The notes under the pieces were generated by a model. The model was not told the DNA's origin, did not search any database, and saw only the letters and a list, made by a program, of their open reading frames with translations. The translations under genes were made by a program, and so were the position numbers. DNA of 64,000 nucleotides from Variovorax sp. (lineage in GTDB: Bacteria; Pseudomonadota; Gammaproteobacteria; Burkholderiales; Burkholderiaceae_C), in NCBI GenBank assembly GCA_017744935.1, contig JAGIAI010000002.1, positions 216,568 to 280,567 of the forward strand. Reading direction: 5' to 3'. Shown here one piece after another: positions 46,490 through 55,529 of this stretch (positions within the stretch are counted from its first letter, which is position 1; each line of letters starts with the position of its first letter).

Positions 46490-46666
46490 GCGATGGGCGC
46501 CGTCAAGGCGATCAATGCCGCGCGCATGGCGCTGCGCGGCGACGGCAGCCACTACATGTCGCTCGACGCGGTGATCCGCACGATGACGCAGACCGGCGAG
46601 GACATGAAGTCGAAATACAAGGAGACTTCGCTGGGCGGCCACGCGGTCAACATGGTCGAGTGCTGA
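46490..46666 (+). pseudogene. 3' remnant of an L-serine dehydratase gene
   Basis: The last 58 codons of an sdaA-type gene remain in frame: [19 protein letters not shown], then [23 protein letters not shown] and [11 protein letters not shown] with the family's terminal Cys. The intact enzyme is about 455-460 residues with its Fe-S cluster ligands upstream, so all catalytic parts are gone. The similarity begins 18 bp after the ppk2 stop, which marks the probable deletion junction. A short in-frame ATG exists at 46469, but a functional product is unlikely. Confidence 0.75.
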
Positions 46667-46675
46667 GCGACAAGG

Positions 46676-47209
46676 TCATTGCCGCCCCAACGGCCAGCGC
46701 CCGAGGAGCATGTGCCTGCCCTGCCCGACCAGGCTGCGGATGAGCACGAAGTCGCGAACTGTCCACTGGAACGGCGCGATCGATTGTTCGGGCACGGCAA
46801 CGGGATCGCGCAACAGCGTCAAGTGAGGAACGAGGCCGCGCCAATCGGCCTGCACGGCGTGGCTTCGCAGGGCCTCGCAGAGTTCGAGATGAAGCGCCTG
46901 AAGGTCCGGCGGTACGCGCTGCGCCATGAGCACCAGCGGCCGCTGCCGTCCGCGCGCCCGAAAGCTCGCAAGCATGTCCAGGGTGAGATCGAAGGGCGGG
47001 GACCGCACGCTGCCGGCGGCGCGTGAAGCCTGAGCCACGATCTCGGCATCGGTCGCTACGGCGCCGAGGAAATGCAGCGTGACGTGCAATCGCGCAGCGT
47101 CGGTCGGCTTGGCGCGCAATCCGAGGTCAAGGCGCAGTCGCTCGGCGAATTCGACCGCACGCCGTGCCAGTTCGGGCGGTGGATAGAGGGCGAAGAAGAG
47201 CGTGTCCAT
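46676..47209 (-). CDS. thpR: RNA 2',3'-cyclic phosphodiesterase (2'-5' RNA ligase family)
   Basis: 177 residues. The two HxTx motifs of the 2H phosphoesterase fold are HVTL (in [10 protein letters not shown], about residue 42) and HLTL (in VPHLTLLRD, about 128). It opens with [14 protein letters not shown]. ThpR/LigT joins or opens 2'-5' RNA linkages in vitro; its natural role is not clear. It stops 9 bp from the serine dehydratase stub and starts 33 bp after the guaA stop. Confidence 0.92.
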   Translation of the reverse strand: MDTLFFALYPPPELARRAVEFAERLRLDLGLRAKPTDAARLHVTLHFLGAVATDAEIVAQASRAAGSVRSPPFDLTLDMLASFRARGRQRPLVLMAQRVPPDLQALHLELCEALRSHAVQADWRGLVPHLTLLRDPVAVPEQSIAPFQWTVRDFVLIRSLVGQGRHMLLGRWPLGRQ

Positions 47210-47242
47210 GAAGGCCCGCTCGTTGGCTGAAAGTCAGCCCCT

Positions 47243-48856
47243 TCACTCCCACTCGATCGTCGCCGGCGGCTTGCTGCTCACGTCGTAGGTCACGCGGTTG
47301 ATGCCGCGCACCTCGTTGATGATCCGGCCCGAAACCTTCTTGAGCAGCGCGTAGGGCAGCTCGGCCCAGTCGGCGGTCATGAAGTCGCTGGTCTGCACCG
47401 CGCGCAACGCCACCACGTAGTCGTAGGTCCGGCCGTCACCCATCACGCCGACGCTCTTCACTGGCAGGAAGACGGTGAAAGCCTGGCTCGTGAGGTCGTA
47501 CCAGGTCTTGCCACTTTCCTTGTCGACGAAGTTGCGCAGCTCTTCGATGAAGATCGCATCGGCGCGACGCAGCAGGTCGGCGTATTCCTTCTTGACCTCC
47601 CCGAGGATCCGCACGCCCAGGCCCGGGCCGGGGAACGGGTGGCGATAGACCATCTCGGGCGGCAGGCCCAGCGCGACGCCGAGTTCGCGTACTTCGTCCT
47701 TGAAGAGGTCGCGCAGCGGCTCCAGCAGCTTGAGACCCAGTTGCTCCGGCAATCCGCCAACGTTATGGTGGCTCTTGATCGTGACCGCCTTCTTGCTCTT
47801 GGCGCCGCCGGACTCGATCACATCCGGATAGATCGTGCCTTGCGCCAGCCACTTCACGCCCTTCGCGCCCTGACTGGTGAGCTTGGCCGCCTCCTGCTTG
47901 AAGACGGTGACGAACTCGCCGCCGATGATCTTGCGCTTGGCTTCGGGGTCGCTCACGCCGGCGAGCTTGCCGAGGAACAGGTCGCTCGCATCGACGCGGA
48001 TCACCTTCGCATGGAGCTTGCCGACGAACATGTCCATGACCATGTCGCCTTCGTTGAGGCGCAGCAGGCCATGGTCGACGAACACGCAGGTGAGCTGATC
48101 GCCGATGGCGCGATGGATCAGCGCCGCGGCGACAGACGAATCGACACCGCCCGACAAGCCGAGGATGACTTCTTCATCGCCGACCTGCTGCCGAATTGCC
48201 TCGACGGCCTCGGCAATGTGGTCGCGCATGACCCAGTCGGGCTTCGCGCTGCAGATACCGAGCACGAAGCGCTCGAGAATCGCCTTGCCCTGCTGGGTGT
48301 GCGTGACTTCCGGATGGAACTGCACGGCGTAGAAGTGCCGCGCTTCATCAGCCATGCCGGCGATCGGGCAGCTTTCGGTCGACGCCATCAGCTTGAAACC
48401 CGGCGGCAGTTCGGTGACCTTGTCGCCATGGCTCATCCAGACGTTGAGCATGCCGTGACCTTCGTCGGTCGTGAAGTCGGCAATGTCGCGAAGCAGCTCG
48501 GTGTGGCCGCGTGCACGCACGGCCGCGAAGCCGAACTCGCGCTTGTGACCGCCTTCGACCTTGCCGCCGAGCTGGTGCGCCATGGTCTGCATGCCGTAGC
48601 AGATGCCCAGCACCGGCACGCCAAGCTCGAACACGGCCTGTGGCGCCTTGTCGGTGGTTTCCTCGTACACGCTCGCATGGCTGCCGGAAAGGATCACGCC
48701 CTTGAGATGGCCGTCCTTCGCGTAGTCGCGAATCCAGTCGTCGGTGACGTCGCAGGGGTGGACTTCGCTGAGCACGTGCGCCTCGCGCACGCGGCGTGCG
48801 ATCAGTTGCGTGACCTGCGAGCCGAAGTCGAGGATGAGGATCTTGTCGTGTTGCAT
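47243..48856 (-). CDS. guaA: GMP synthase (glutamine-hydrolysing)
   Basis: 537 residues. Class I amidotransferase domain at 1-200 with catalytic Cys in [14 protein letters not shown] (about 83) and His/Glu in QFHPEVTHT. The ATP-pyrophosphatase domain has the P-loop [15 protein letters not shown] (about 233), and the dimerisation domain is at the end ([10 protein letters not shown]). Converts XMP to GMP with Gln and ATP. The start at 48856 lies 3 bp after vapC, so it is probably transcribed with the toxin-antitoxin genes. Confidence 0.97.
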   Translation of the reverse strand: MQHDKILILDFGSQVTQLIARRVREAHVLSEVHPCDVTDDWIRDYAKDGHLKGVILSGSHASVYEETTDKAPQAVFELGVPVLGICYGMQTMAHQLGGKVEGGHKREFGFAAVRARGHTELLRDIADFTTDEGHGMLNVWMSHGDKVTELPPGFKLMASTESCPIAGMADEARHFYAVQFHPEVTHTQQGKAILERFVLGICSAKPDWVMRDHIAEAVEAIRQQVGDEEVILGLSGGVDSSVAAALIHRAIGDQLTCVFVDHGLLRLNEGDMVMDMFVGKLHAKVIRVDASDLFLGKLAGVSDPEAKRKIIGGEFVTVFKQEAAKLTSQGAKGVKWLAQGTIYPDVIESGGAKSKKAVTIKSHHNVGGLPEQLGLKLLEPLRDLFKDEVRELGVALGLPPEMVYRHPFPGPGLGVRILGEVKKEYADLLRRADAIFIEELRNFVDKESGKTWYDLTSQAFTVFLPVKSVGVMGDGRTYDYVVALRAVQTSDFMTADWAELPYALLKKVSGRIINEVRGINRVTYDVSSKPPATIEWE

Positions 48857-48859
48857 AGG

Positions 48860-49294
48860 TCAGAGCGTGGAGAGATCGAGAAGGCGGATACCGGACTGCG
48901 TCGCGGCTTCGGCCAGCTTCTTGTCGAACGTGGCCAAGGGGAGATTGAGCGATCGGGCCAGCCAGAGGTAACCCGCGTCGTAAGAGGAAAGCCCGCTGTC
49001 CATGGCGATGGCGAGCGAAGCCTTGTGTTGGGGAGGCGCCATTTCGTGCAGTTCGACGCGATGGCGGACGGCCTCTAGTACGGACCACAGGCCCTCGACG
49101 GCCGCCTGCGGAATCCGTCCGCGCCGCACGCCGTTGGCGATGATGTTGGCGCATTCCCATTGCCAGAGGTTCGGCGCTTGCGGCTCGACCTCGTCGCGGC
49201 GCATGAGCGCGTACAGGCGTCGGGTATGTTCGTTTGCTTCGTCCGGCAGCAACCAGGCTGCGGTGACGGATGCATCCAGAACGAAGGCGGTCAT
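48860..49294 (-). CDS. vapC: VapC-type PIN domain toxin
   Basis: 144 residues. PIN-domain acidic residues: Asp7 in FVLDASVTAAWLLPDE, Glu in WQWECANII (about 47), and Asp in LSSYDAGYLWLA and PLATFDKKLAEA. The fold is that of VapC ribonucleases that cleave tRNA or rRNA in the cytoplasm. Its start overlaps the antitoxin stop (ATGA, 49291-49294). It is inserted between guaB and guaA, which otherwise form one unit. Confidence 0.9.
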   Translation of the reverse strand: MTAFVLDASVTAAWLLPDEANEHTRRLYALMRRDEVEPQAPNLWQWECANIIANGVRRGRIPQAAVEGLWSVLEAVRHRVELHEMAPPQHKASLAIAMDSGLSSYDAGYLWLARSLNLPLATFDKKLAEAATQSGIRLLDLSTL

Positions 49295-49539
49295 CCCTGC
49301 CGGCCTTCTTCGCGAAGTTCGCGGACCGACGGGCCGGGCCGGATCATTGCGTGCAGCGCGTCGATCTGGCTCAGCTCGCGCTGGATCTGTTCATCGGTGA
49401 TGACCGGCTTGCGACGCACCGGGAGGATGCGTGCCACTTCCTTGCCGTGGCGGGTGATCCGAACTTCCTCGCCCTTTTCGACCGACTCGATCAGGGCCGA
49501 GAAGTTGTTCTTCGCCTCATAGATACCGGTGTACTGCAT
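49291..49539 (-). CDS. vapB: Phd/YefM-type antitoxin of the VapC toxin
   Basis: 82 residues from the ATG at 49539. The N-terminal DNA-binding part YTGIYEAKNNFSALIESVEKGEEVRITRHGKEVARILP is typical Phd/YefM. The C-terminal tail (about 50-82) should wrap the toxin. A start at 49569 would fall inside the promoter -10, so the shorter form is preferred. It likely represses its own promoter through the palindromes at 49543-49606. Confidence 0.88.
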   Translation of the reverse strand: MQYTGIYEAKNNFSALIESVEKGEEVRITRHGKEVARILPVRRKPVITDEQIQRELSQIDALHAMIRPGPSVRELREEGRQG

Positions 49540-49542
49540 GAG

Positions 49543-49606
49543 TCTGACCAGATTTGGAAAGCTGGCCATTATAGGCATTCCGGCCAGAATTCAAAGTCTG
49601 GCCAGA
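49543..49606 (-). promoter_or_regulatory. Promoter and repeated palindromes of the vapBC module
   Basis: On the - strand a perfect -10 TATAAT (49573-49568) has a -35-like TTGAAT (49594-49589) 15 bp upstream. The palindrome TCTGGCCAGA (49597-49606), a related TTCCGGCCAGAA (49578-49589) and TCTGACCAGA (49543-49552) surround it. Such clustered repeats fit cooperative autorepression by antitoxin and toxin. Confidence 0.6.
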
Positions 49607-49622
49607 ATGCCCGTTCAGGCGA

Positions 49623-51092
49623 TCACTCGGCGCGGTAGTTCGGCGCTTCCTTCGTGATCTGCACGTCGTGGACGTGGCTCTCACGGATACCGGCGGCGGT
49701 GATCTCGACGAACTCGGCCTTGTTCTTCATCTCTTCGATAGTCGGGCAGCCGCAGTAGCCCATGCTGGCGCGCAGGCCGCCGGCCATCTGGTAGACGATG
49801 GAAACCATCGAGCCCTTGTAAGGCACACGGCCTTCGATGCCTTCAGGAACCAGCTTGTCGGCGTTGGGGTTGCCGGTGGTCGATTCCTGGAAGTAGCGGT
49901 CGGCGCTGCCCTGCTGCATCGCGCCGATGGAGCCCATGCCGCGATAGCTCTTGTAGCTGCGGCCCTGGTACAGCACGATCTCGCCCGGGGCCTCTTCGGT
50001 GCCGGCGAACATGCCGCCCATCATCACCGTGCTCGCACCGGCCGCGATGGCCTTGGCGATGTCGCCCGAATAGCGGATACCGCCGTCGGCGATCAGCGGC
50101 ACGTCGGTGCCTTGCAGCGCGGTGGCGACGTTGTCGATCGCCATGATCTGCGGCACGCCCACGCCGGCCACGATGCGGGTGGTGCAGATCGAGCCGGGCC
50201 CGATACCGACCTTGACCGCGTCCGCGCCCGCATCGGCCAGCGCACGGGCTGCATCGCCGGTCGCGATGTTGCCGCCGATCACGTCGACCTGCGGATAGTT
50301 CTTCTTGACCCAGCGCACGCGCTCGATCACGCCCTGGCTGTGTCCGTGGGCGGTGTCGACCACGAGTGCGTCGACGCCGGCCTTGACGAGCGCCTCGACG
50401 CGCTCCTCGGTGCCCTCACCCACGCCGACAGCCGCGCCGACGCGCAGACGGCCGCTGGCATCGCGCGCCGCATTCGGGAAGCTGGTCTGCTTGGTGATGT
50501 CCTTGACGGTGATCAGGCCCTTGAGCTCCCAGGAGTCATTGATGACCAGGAGTCGCTCGAGCTTGTGCTTGTTAAGCAAGGCCTTCGCATCGGCGAGCGT
50601 GGTGCCGTCCGGCACCGTGATGAGCCGATCGCGCGGCGTCATGATCTCGCTCACCGGGGCGTCGTAGCGGCTTTCGAATCGCAGGTCGCGGCCGGTCACG
50701 ATGCCGATCACCTTGCCGCGGTCGCACACCGGGAAGCCGGAGATGCCGAGCTGTTCCGACAGTGCGATCACCTGCCGAACGCTGTGCTCCGGCGTGATGA
50801 CGACCGGGTCGCGCAGAACGCCGGACTCGTAGCGCTTGACCTTGGCGACCTGGGCAGCCTGCTCGGCGGGCGTGAAGTTCTTGTGGATGATGCCGATACC
50901 ACCTTCCTGCGCCATCGCGATCGCGAGGCGTGCCTCGGTCACGGTGTCCATGGCCGCAGAGACCAGGGGCAGGTTCAGGGTGATGTTTCGGGAGAGCCGG
51001 GTGGCGAGAGAGGTGTCCTTCGGGAGGACCTGGGAATACGCTGGCACCAGCAACACGTCGTCGAAGGTGAGCGCTTTGCCGAGAAGGCGCAT
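49623..51092 (-). CDS. guaB: Inosine-5'-monophosphate dehydrogenase
   Basis: 489 residues, the normal length. It starts at the ATG at 51092 ([20 protein letters not shown]). Two CBS domains lie at about 95-205 ([48 protein letters not shown]). The catalytic Cys is in [20 protein letters not shown] (about 304). Oxidises IMP to XMP with NAD+, the first step to GMP. An in-frame extension upstream lacks homology. guaA, which completes the pathway, follows after the inserted vapBC. Confidence 0.97.
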   Translation of the reverse strand: MRLLGKALTFDDVLLVPAYSQVLPKDTSLATRLSRNITLNLPLVSAAMDTVTEARLAIAMAQEGGIGIIHKNFTPAEQAAQVAKVKRYESGVLRDPVVITPEHSVRQVIALSEQLGISGFPVCDRGKVIGIVTGRDLRFESRYDAPVSEIMTPRDRLITVPDGTTLADAKALLNKHKLERLLVINDSWELKGLITVKDITKQTSFPNAARDASGRLRVGAAVGVGEGTEERVEALVKAGVDALVVDTAHGHSQGVIERVRWVKKNYPQVDVIGGNIATGDAARALADAGADAVKVGIGPGSICTTRIVAGVGVPQIMAIDNVATALQGTDVPLIADGGIRYSGDIAKAIAAGASTVMMGGMFAGTEEAPGEIVLYQGRSYKSYRGMGSIGAMQQGSADRYFQESTTGNPNADKLVPEGIEGRVPYKGSMVSIVYQMAGGLRASMGYCGCPTIEEMKNKAEFVEITAAGIRESHVHDVQITKEAPNYRAE

Positions 51093-51264
51093 GGGTGAAG
51101 CTCCAAAAGACGGATTGTAACGATGGCCCCGGTCTTTTCCGAGGCGCAGGGGCTTGAGTCCGCCCATACTGAGAGCCCTGAACTGCGTCTGAATCGGTAC
51201 TCGAGCGTTGCGAAAAAGCCAGCGTTCAGGTTGCAAAACGTAAGGGAACGCTAAACTGCCGCCC

Positions 51265-51783
51265 ATGAAACTCGCGCATCTCCTCGTCATTGGATCGGTG
51301 TTCCTGCTGCCCCTGGGCGCGCAGGCGCAATGGCAATGGATCGACAAGGACAACAAAAAGGTCTTCAGCGATCAGCCGCCCCCGATCGACATTCCCGAGA
51401 AGAACATCCTCCGCAAGCCCAGCACCGCCAAGCGCCTGAACTTCAGCGCGCCGGTTGCGGCTGAAGGCTCCTCCACGGACGCGCCAGCTCAAGCTCCCGC
51501 CCCTACCGCCGCCGCCAAGCCATCAGGCGTGGACAAGGACCTCGAGGAAAAGACGCGCAAGGCCGAGGAAGCGGAAAAGGCAAAGCAGGCTGCCGAAACG
51601 CAGAAGATCGCCCAGGCCAAGGCGGAAAACTGCAAGCGCGCTCGCGAAGGCAAGGCCACGATGGACAGCGGCATTCGCGTGGCACGCGTCAATGCGCAGG
51701 GCGAACGCGAGGTCCTGGACGACGACATGCGAGCCGCCGAACAGAAGCGCCTTCAGGGCATGATCGATTCGGAATGCAAGTAA
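51265..51783 (+). CDS. Exported DUF4124 domain protein
   Basis: 172 residues. The signal peptide is about 1-22 ([20 protein letters not shown]). The DUF4124 pattern [30 protein letters not shown] comes directly after it. An Ala/Pro-rich linker follows, then an Ala/Lys/Glu-rich helical segment, probably a coiled coil (about 95-125), and a C-terminal part with two Cys. Likely periplasmic; role unknown. It is divergent from guaB. No Shine-Dalgarno sequence is visible before the ATG. Confidence 0.88.
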   Translation: MKLAHLLVIGSVFLLPLGAQAQWQWIDKDNKKVFSDQPPPIDIPEKNILRKPSTAKRLNFSAPVAAEGSSTDAPAQAPAPTAAAKPSGVDKDLEEKTRKAEEAEKAKQAAETQKIAQAKAENCKRAREGKATMDSGIRVARVNAQGEREVLDDDMRAAEQKRLQGMIDSECK

Positions 51784-51802
51784 GCAGTCCAGCAACTATC
51801 CA

Positions 51803-52135
51803 TCAATAGCCCGCCTTGCCACCCTTGCGGCGGCGCGCGAACAACCCGGTGCCACGGGCTCCCTGCTGCTTGAAGCGCTCACGTCGCGCTACCTTGGGAT
51901 CGACGGCCAGCGGGCGGCAGAGTTCGACGCGATCGAGATTCGCGACCTCCTGAGTCCATTCAACGGCACGCCCCCAGATACCCGGCGCCGCGGCCTGCCA
52001 GTCGAACGCGGGATATGCCGCGGCAAGGCCGCTCGCCAGGATCGCATCGCGTACGGAGGCGCCTTCAGGAAGGCTGACGACCTCTTCGAACACAACCCGC
52101 GCCGCGGGCGAGCAGACCACCGTCACTTGCAGCAT
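51803..52135 (-). CDS. rnfH: RnfH family protein (RatB)
   Basis: 110 residues. The beta-grasp fold begins MLQVTVVCSPAARVVFEEVVSLPEGASVRDAILASG and continues VGIWGRAV-like (here GIWGRAVEWTQEVANLDRVELCRPL) with the family-typical C-R-P-L motif. The basic tail (RERFKQQGARGTGLFARRRK) is usual. Function unclear despite the names RnfH/RatB. Its ATG shares a base with the ratA stop (TGATG), so both are translated from one mRNA. Confidence 0.92.
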   Translation of the reverse strand: MLQVTVVCSPAARVVFEEVVSLPEGASVRDAILASGLAAAYPAFDWQAAAPGIWGRAVEWTQEVANLDRVELCRPLAVDPKVARRERFKQQGARGTGLFARRRKGGKAGY

Positions 52136-52581
52136 CAGGCAGCGTCGTAGATGTGCTCGGCGCGCTTCACGAAGGCTTCGACCAGGCTGGAGGCGATCTT
52201 GTCGAACACCGGGCCGACCAGCGTCTGCAGCGCAATGCTGTTGAAGCCGTAGGTGAGGTTGAGTTCGACGCGACAGGCGCGCTCGCCCTCCTCTCCCACC
52301 GGCGTGAATTTCCAGACGCCATCGAGATTCGAGAAGGGCCCGTCGACGAGCTTGAGGTGCACTTCGCGGCCCGGTACATGGGTGTTGCGGGTGGTGAAGC
52401 TCTTGTGGAAGCCGCTGAACGCAAGACCGACTTCGGCGGTCATGCCGAAATCGTCCTGCTCGATCACCTTGGACCGGTCGCACCACGGCAGGAACTCCGG
52501 GTACTTCGCCACGTCGGTGACCAAGGCGTACATCTCGTCGGCGCTGTACCAGATGAGGATGGACTTATGGACTGTTTTCAT
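52135..52581 (-). CDS. ratA: RatA/COQ10-type START domain protein
   Basis: 148 residues of the START/polyketide-cyclase fold: MKTVHKSILIWYSADEMYALVTDVAKYPEFLPWCDRSKVIE, LAFSGFHKSFTTRN and YGFNSIALQTLVGPVFDKIASSLVEAFVKRAE. It is described both as a ribosome-subunit association inhibitor (RatA in E. coli) and as the bacterial relative of ubiquinone-binding COQ10; the latter is likely its general role. It is divergent from smpB with 62 bp between starts, the conserved arrangement. Confidence 0.93.
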   Translation of the reverse strand: MKTVHKSILIWYSADEMYALVTDVAKYPEFLPWCDRSKVIEQDDFGMTAEVGLAFSGFHKSFTTRNTHVPGREVHLKLVDGPFSNLDGVWKFTPVGEEGERACRVELNLTYGFNSIALQTLVGPVFDKIASSLVEAFVKRAEHIYDAA

Positions 52582-52643
52582 AGAATGGGCACAGCGTGCG
52601 CGACGGATTGTATTGAAGCCATGCCGACCTCACTTGATTCACC

Positions 52644-53126
52644 ATGGCCACCAAAAAGAAGCAGCAGGACCCCTCTTCCCGAATCGCGGACAACAAGAAA
52701 GCCGCGTACAACTATTACTTCGAAGAGCGCTTCGAGGCCGGCATGGTCCTCGAAGGCTGGGAGGTCAAGTCGCTGCGTGAAGGCAAGGTGCAACTGACCG
52801 ATGGCTACGTGGTGATCCGGGAAGGCGAGCTCTTCGTGATTGGTTGCCAGATCAACCCGCTGCGCTCGGCGTCGACGCACATCACCCCCGATTCGGTGCG
52901 CACCAAGAAGCTGCTCCTGCACAAGGAACAGATCCGTCGCCTCATCGGCAAGGTCGAGCAGAAGGGCTACACGCTCATCCCGATCAACCTTCACTGGAAA
53001 GCCGGCAAGGTCAAATGCGAGATCGCTCTCGCGAAGGGCAAGGCCGAGCACGACAAGCGCGACACCATCAAGGATCGCGAGGGCAAACGTGAAGTCGAAC
53101 GGGCCATGAAGAACCGAACCCGCTGA
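52644..53126 (+). CDS. smpB: SsrA-binding protein SmpB
   Basis: 160 residues. The SmpB core reads [43 protein letters not shown], then [22 protein letters not shown] and [23 protein letters not shown], with the basic C-terminal tail that enters the decoding site. It brings tmRNA to stalled ribosomes for trans-translation. The tmRNA gene itself is not nearby. It is followed after 12 bp by an acyltransferase gene. Confidence 0.96.
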   Translation: MATKKKQQDPSSRIADNKKAAYNYYFEERFEAGMVLEGWEVKSLREGKVQLTDGYVVIREGELFVIGCQINPLRSASTHITPDSVRTKKLLLHKEQIRRLIGKVEQKGYTLIPINLHWKAGKVKCEIALAKGKAEHDKRDTIKDREGKREVERAMKNRTR

Positions 53127-53138
53127 GGAGTCCACCGG

Positions 53139-53714
53139 ATGGCGCTGCAACCCCTCGACGCCTCTCGCGTCAATCCGCTCGAAGGCGGCCCGAGCTTCTC
53201 GCTCGGCAACCGGATCATGCGCGCCATCTGGAACGTGACTTGGGCTGTCCTCGCGTCCTGGACGCCGCCGCAGATGAGCTTCTGGCGCCGCTTTCTGCTG
53301 AAACTCTTCGGCGCCAAGCTCGGCGAGTCGTGCGACGTACGCGGCAGCGCGAAGGTCTGGTACCCCCCTCACCTGCGTCTCGCGGATCGGGCGCTTCTGG
53401 CCGAACGGGTGACTTGCTACAACATGGCGCCGATCTCGCTGGGTCGCGGCGCGCTGGTGTCGCAGGGGGCGCACCTGTGTGCCGGCACCCACGACATCTC
53501 GTCGACCACCTTTCAACTCATTGCACGGCCCATCACGATCGGTCCGCAAGCCTGGATCGCGGCCGAAGCCTTCGTCGGCCCCGGTGTCGAAGTCGGTGAA
53601 GGTGCGGTACTGGGCGCACGCAGCGTCGCGTTCCGGTCGCTCGACCCCTGGACCGTGTACGGCGGCAATCCTGCCAAGCCGCTCAAGCGGCGCGTGCTGA
53701 GAGACGCAGGCTGA
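53139..53714 (+). CDS. WcaF-like hexapeptide-repeat acetyltransferase
   Basis: 191 residues. A left-handed beta-helix acyltransferase: LGESCDVRGSAKVWYPPHLRLADRALLAERVTCYNMAPISLGRGALVSQGAHLCAGTHDIS contains imperfect hexapeptide repeats and the catalytic His (GTHD, about 113). The C-terminal VYGGNPAKPLKRR is typical of the group. Relatives acetylate sugars in colanic acid or other exopolysaccharides. No other polysaccharide gene lies nearby. It sits 12 bp after smpB and probably shares its transcript. Confidence 0.88.
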   Translation: MALQPLDASRVNPLEGGPSFSLGNRIMRAIWNVTWAVLASWTPPQMSFWRRFLLKLFGAKLGESCDVRGSAKVWYPPHLRLADRALLAERVTCYNMAPISLGRGALVSQGAHLCAGTHDISSTTFQLIARPITIGPQAWIAAEAFVGPGVEVGEGAVLGARSVAFRSLDPWTVYGGNPAKPLKRRVLRDAG

Positions 53715-53730
53715 ATTCTTTGAATGCCGT

Positions 53731-53756
53731 GGAATAAACGCCGGGCCGCCGGCGTT
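53731..53756 (+). promoter_or_regulatory. Candidate ECF-type promoter before the sigma-factor gene
   Basis: GGAATAAA (53731-53738) is followed 14 bp later by CGTTC (53753-53757), the general form of ECF -35 and -10 elements. An exact inverted repeat AACGCCGG/CCGGCGTT (53737-53756, loop GCCG) overlaps it. GAATAAACGC recurs at 55964-55973. Autoregulation by the sigma factor would be usual but is inferred. Confidence 0.4.
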
Positions 53757-53782
53757 CATGCAGCATCAGCCAAACTGCCTCC

Positions 53783-54292
53783 ATGGATTCCAGCGCCATC
53801 GTCGAACACATCCCGAGCCTGCGCCGCTATGCCCGCGCACTGACCGGCGATGCCTGGGCTGCCGATGACCTGGTGCAGGACACGCTCGAGCGGGCCTGCA
53901 GCAAATGGCGCCTGTGGAATGTCGGCACAGATCTGCGCGCATGGCTCTTCACGATCATGCACAACCTGTTTGCGAGCCAGGTTCGCCGCGCACCCGCGCG
54001 CAGTTCAGTCGACATCGAGGACGCAGTCCATGAGTTGCGCGTTCTCGACTCGCATCGCGACCAGGCCATCGATCTTCAGCGCTGCGTGCTGCTTCTGCCC
54101 GAAGACCAGCGCGCGGTTCTTCTGCTGGTGGCGCTGGAGGACCTGTCCTATGCGCAGGTCGCCAAGGTGCTCGGCATTCCCGCCGGCACCGTGATGTCGC
54201 GACTTTCGCGGGCACGCGATCGCCTGCGAGAACTGATGGAAGCAGCGCCGCCACCGGTCACGGGCCGCCCCGGGCTGCGGCGCCTCAAATAG
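53783..54292 (+). CDS. ECF RNA polymerase sigma factor
   Basis: 169 residues. Region 2 reads IPSLRRYARALTGDAWAADDLVQDTLERACSKWRLWNVGTDLRAWLFTIMHNLF. Region 4 reads LPEDQRAVLLLVALEDLSYAQVAKVLGIPAGTVMSRLSRARDRLREL. There is no regulatory extension, and the following gene (12 bp away) encodes its likely membrane anti-sigma factor. The regulated genes are not known; the lipoprotein and YXWGXW protein next door are candidates. Confidence 0.94.
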   Translation: MDSSAIVEHIPSLRRYARALTGDAWAADDLVQDTLERACSKWRLWNVGTDLRAWLFTIMHNLFASQVRRAPARSSVDIEDAVHELRVLDSHRDQAIDLQRCVLLLPEDQRAVLLLVALEDLSYAQVAKVLGIPAGTVMSRLSRARDRLRELMEAAPPPVTGRPGLRRLK

Positions 54293-54304
54293 TCGGCCAA
54301 CGTC

Positions 54305-55039
54305 ATGAAGACCACCGATCCCAATCTCGATGACGGCTCGCCCGAGTGGCTCGCGCAGCGTGACGCGTTGCGCCAGTTGCATCGCGACGTGCTGGACGAA
54401 CCGATTCCGCCGAACCTGTTGGCCGCAGCGGGACTGGCCGCGCAGTCGCACGCGCGCAAGGCCAGGTGGGCGCGCTGGGGCGGCATGGCTGCAGGTATCG
54501 CGATGGCGTTCGGCGCCGGTTGGCTGGCCAGTGCGCAATGGGCGGGTTCCCACGGCGCATCGATGCTGGCGCGTTCGCCGGCGGCGCGCGAATTCGTTCA
54601 TGCTGCGGCCGTGGCGCACGTCGTCTATGCGCCGGAAAGGCGTCACCCCGTCGAAGTGGCCGCAGCCGAACAGCAGCATCTCGTTCAGTGGCTGTCCAAG
54701 CGGCTCGACAGGCCTTTGCGGGTGCCAGATCTTTCAGCGCAGGGCTACGCGCTTGTCGGGGGCCGCCTGCTGCCGGGAAGCGAAGGCGCCCGCGCGCAGT
54801 TCATGTTCGAACGCGCCAGCGGCGAAAGGCTCACGCTCTATGTCGGCAGCCTGGGGCCGTCGTCGAACGCTCCGCGCGCGGATGAAACGGCATTCCGCTT
54901 CTCTGCCGACGGCCCGGTCCCCAGCTTCTATTGGGTCGACCGAGGTTTCGGCTATGCATTGACCGCCCCGCTCTCCCGGGACGCCCTGCTCACGCTTGCC
55001 ACCGCCGTCTACCGTCAGCTCGAAAAGACCGATGGATAG
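54305..55039 (+). CDS. Transmembrane anti-sigma factor
   Basis: 244 residues. A cytoplasmic N-terminus of about 60 residues (LAQRDALRQLHRDVLDEPIPPNLLAAAG) leads to one membrane helix (WGGMAAGIAMAFGAGWLASA, about 60-78), then a periplasmic domain of about 165 residues with YAPERRHPVEVAAAEQQHLVQWLSKRL and GYALVGGRLLPGSEGARAQFMFER. This is the anti-sigma layout seen in related Burkholderiales. No zinc-binding HxxxCxxC motif is visible. It is cotranscribed with the sigma gene. The sensed stress is unknown. Confidence 0.88.
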   Translation: MKTTDPNLDDGSPEWLAQRDALRQLHRDVLDEPIPPNLLAAAGLAAQSHARKARWARWGGMAAGIAMAFGAGWLASAQWAGSHGASMLARSPAAREFVHAAAVAHVVYAPERRHPVEVAAAEQQHLVQWLSKRLDRPLRVPDLSAQGYALVGGRLLPGSEGARAQFMFERASGERLTLYVGSLGPSSNAPRADETAFRFSADGPVPSFYWVDRGFGYALTAPLSRDALLTLATAVYRQLEKTDG

Positions 55040-55083
55040 ACTGCGACCTCGCACCGATTTTTTCAACCGAAGGAGAAAACTTC

Positions 55084-55464
55084 ATGAAACTGCTCAGCGC
55101 CTCGATCCTTGCCGCCGCCCTGCTCGCCGGTTGCGGAAGCATGTCGTCCGCCCCGGACACGCCCACCCGCACCGCCGACGGCGTGCTGATCGGCCCGACG
55201 GGCATGACGCTTTACACCTTCGACCGTGACGCGCCCAACAGCGGCAAGTCGGCCTGCAACGGCCCGTGCGCCACCAACTGGCCGCCGCTCCCGGTTTCCG
55301 ATGCCGCCAAGCCGATGGGCGCCTACACCATCATCACGCGCGACGACGGCAAGAAGCAGTGGGCCTACAAGGGTTCGCCGCTGTATTACTGGGCAAAGGA
55401 CACCAAGCCCGGAGACAAGACCGGCGACGGCGTGAACGGCATCTGGAAGGTCGCCCGCCCCTGA
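55084..55464 (+). CDS. Secreted lipoprotein of the COG4315 type
   Basis: 126 residues. A lipoprotein signal with lipobox LLAGC (Cys about 17) is followed by two COG4315-type repeats: IGPTGMTLYTFDRDAPNSGKSACNGPCATNWPPL and TRDDGKKQWAYKGSPLYYWAKDTKPGDKTGDGVNGIWKV. The paired Cys in SACNGPCATNWPP and aromatic Y-x-W pattern are typical. Function unknown. The AAGGAG ribosome-binding site lies 8 bases before the ATG at 55084. It ends before a strong terminator and probably belongs to the sigma-factor transcript. Confidence 0.88.
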   Translation: MKLLSASILAAALLAGCGSMSSAPDTPTRTADGVLIGPTGMTLYTFDRDAPNSGKSACNGPCATNWPPLPVSDAAKPMGAYTIITRDDGKKQWAYKGSPLYYWAKDTKPGDKTGDGVNGIWKVARP

Positions 55465-55485
55465 GTCGCGAAGCGAAGCACAAAG

Positions 55486-55512
55486 AAAAAGGGCCGGTAC
55501 CGGCCCTTTTTT
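55486..55512. terminator. Bidirectional rho-independent terminator
   Basis: A perfect palindrome: AAAAAGGGCCGGT pairs with ACCGGCCCTTTTT, with T-runs in both directions. It lies between the convergent COG4315 lipoprotein gene (+, stop 55464) and YXWGXW gene (-, stop 55530) and can end both. Confidence 0.92.
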
Positions 55513-55529
55513 CATTTGCAGCAGACCGA

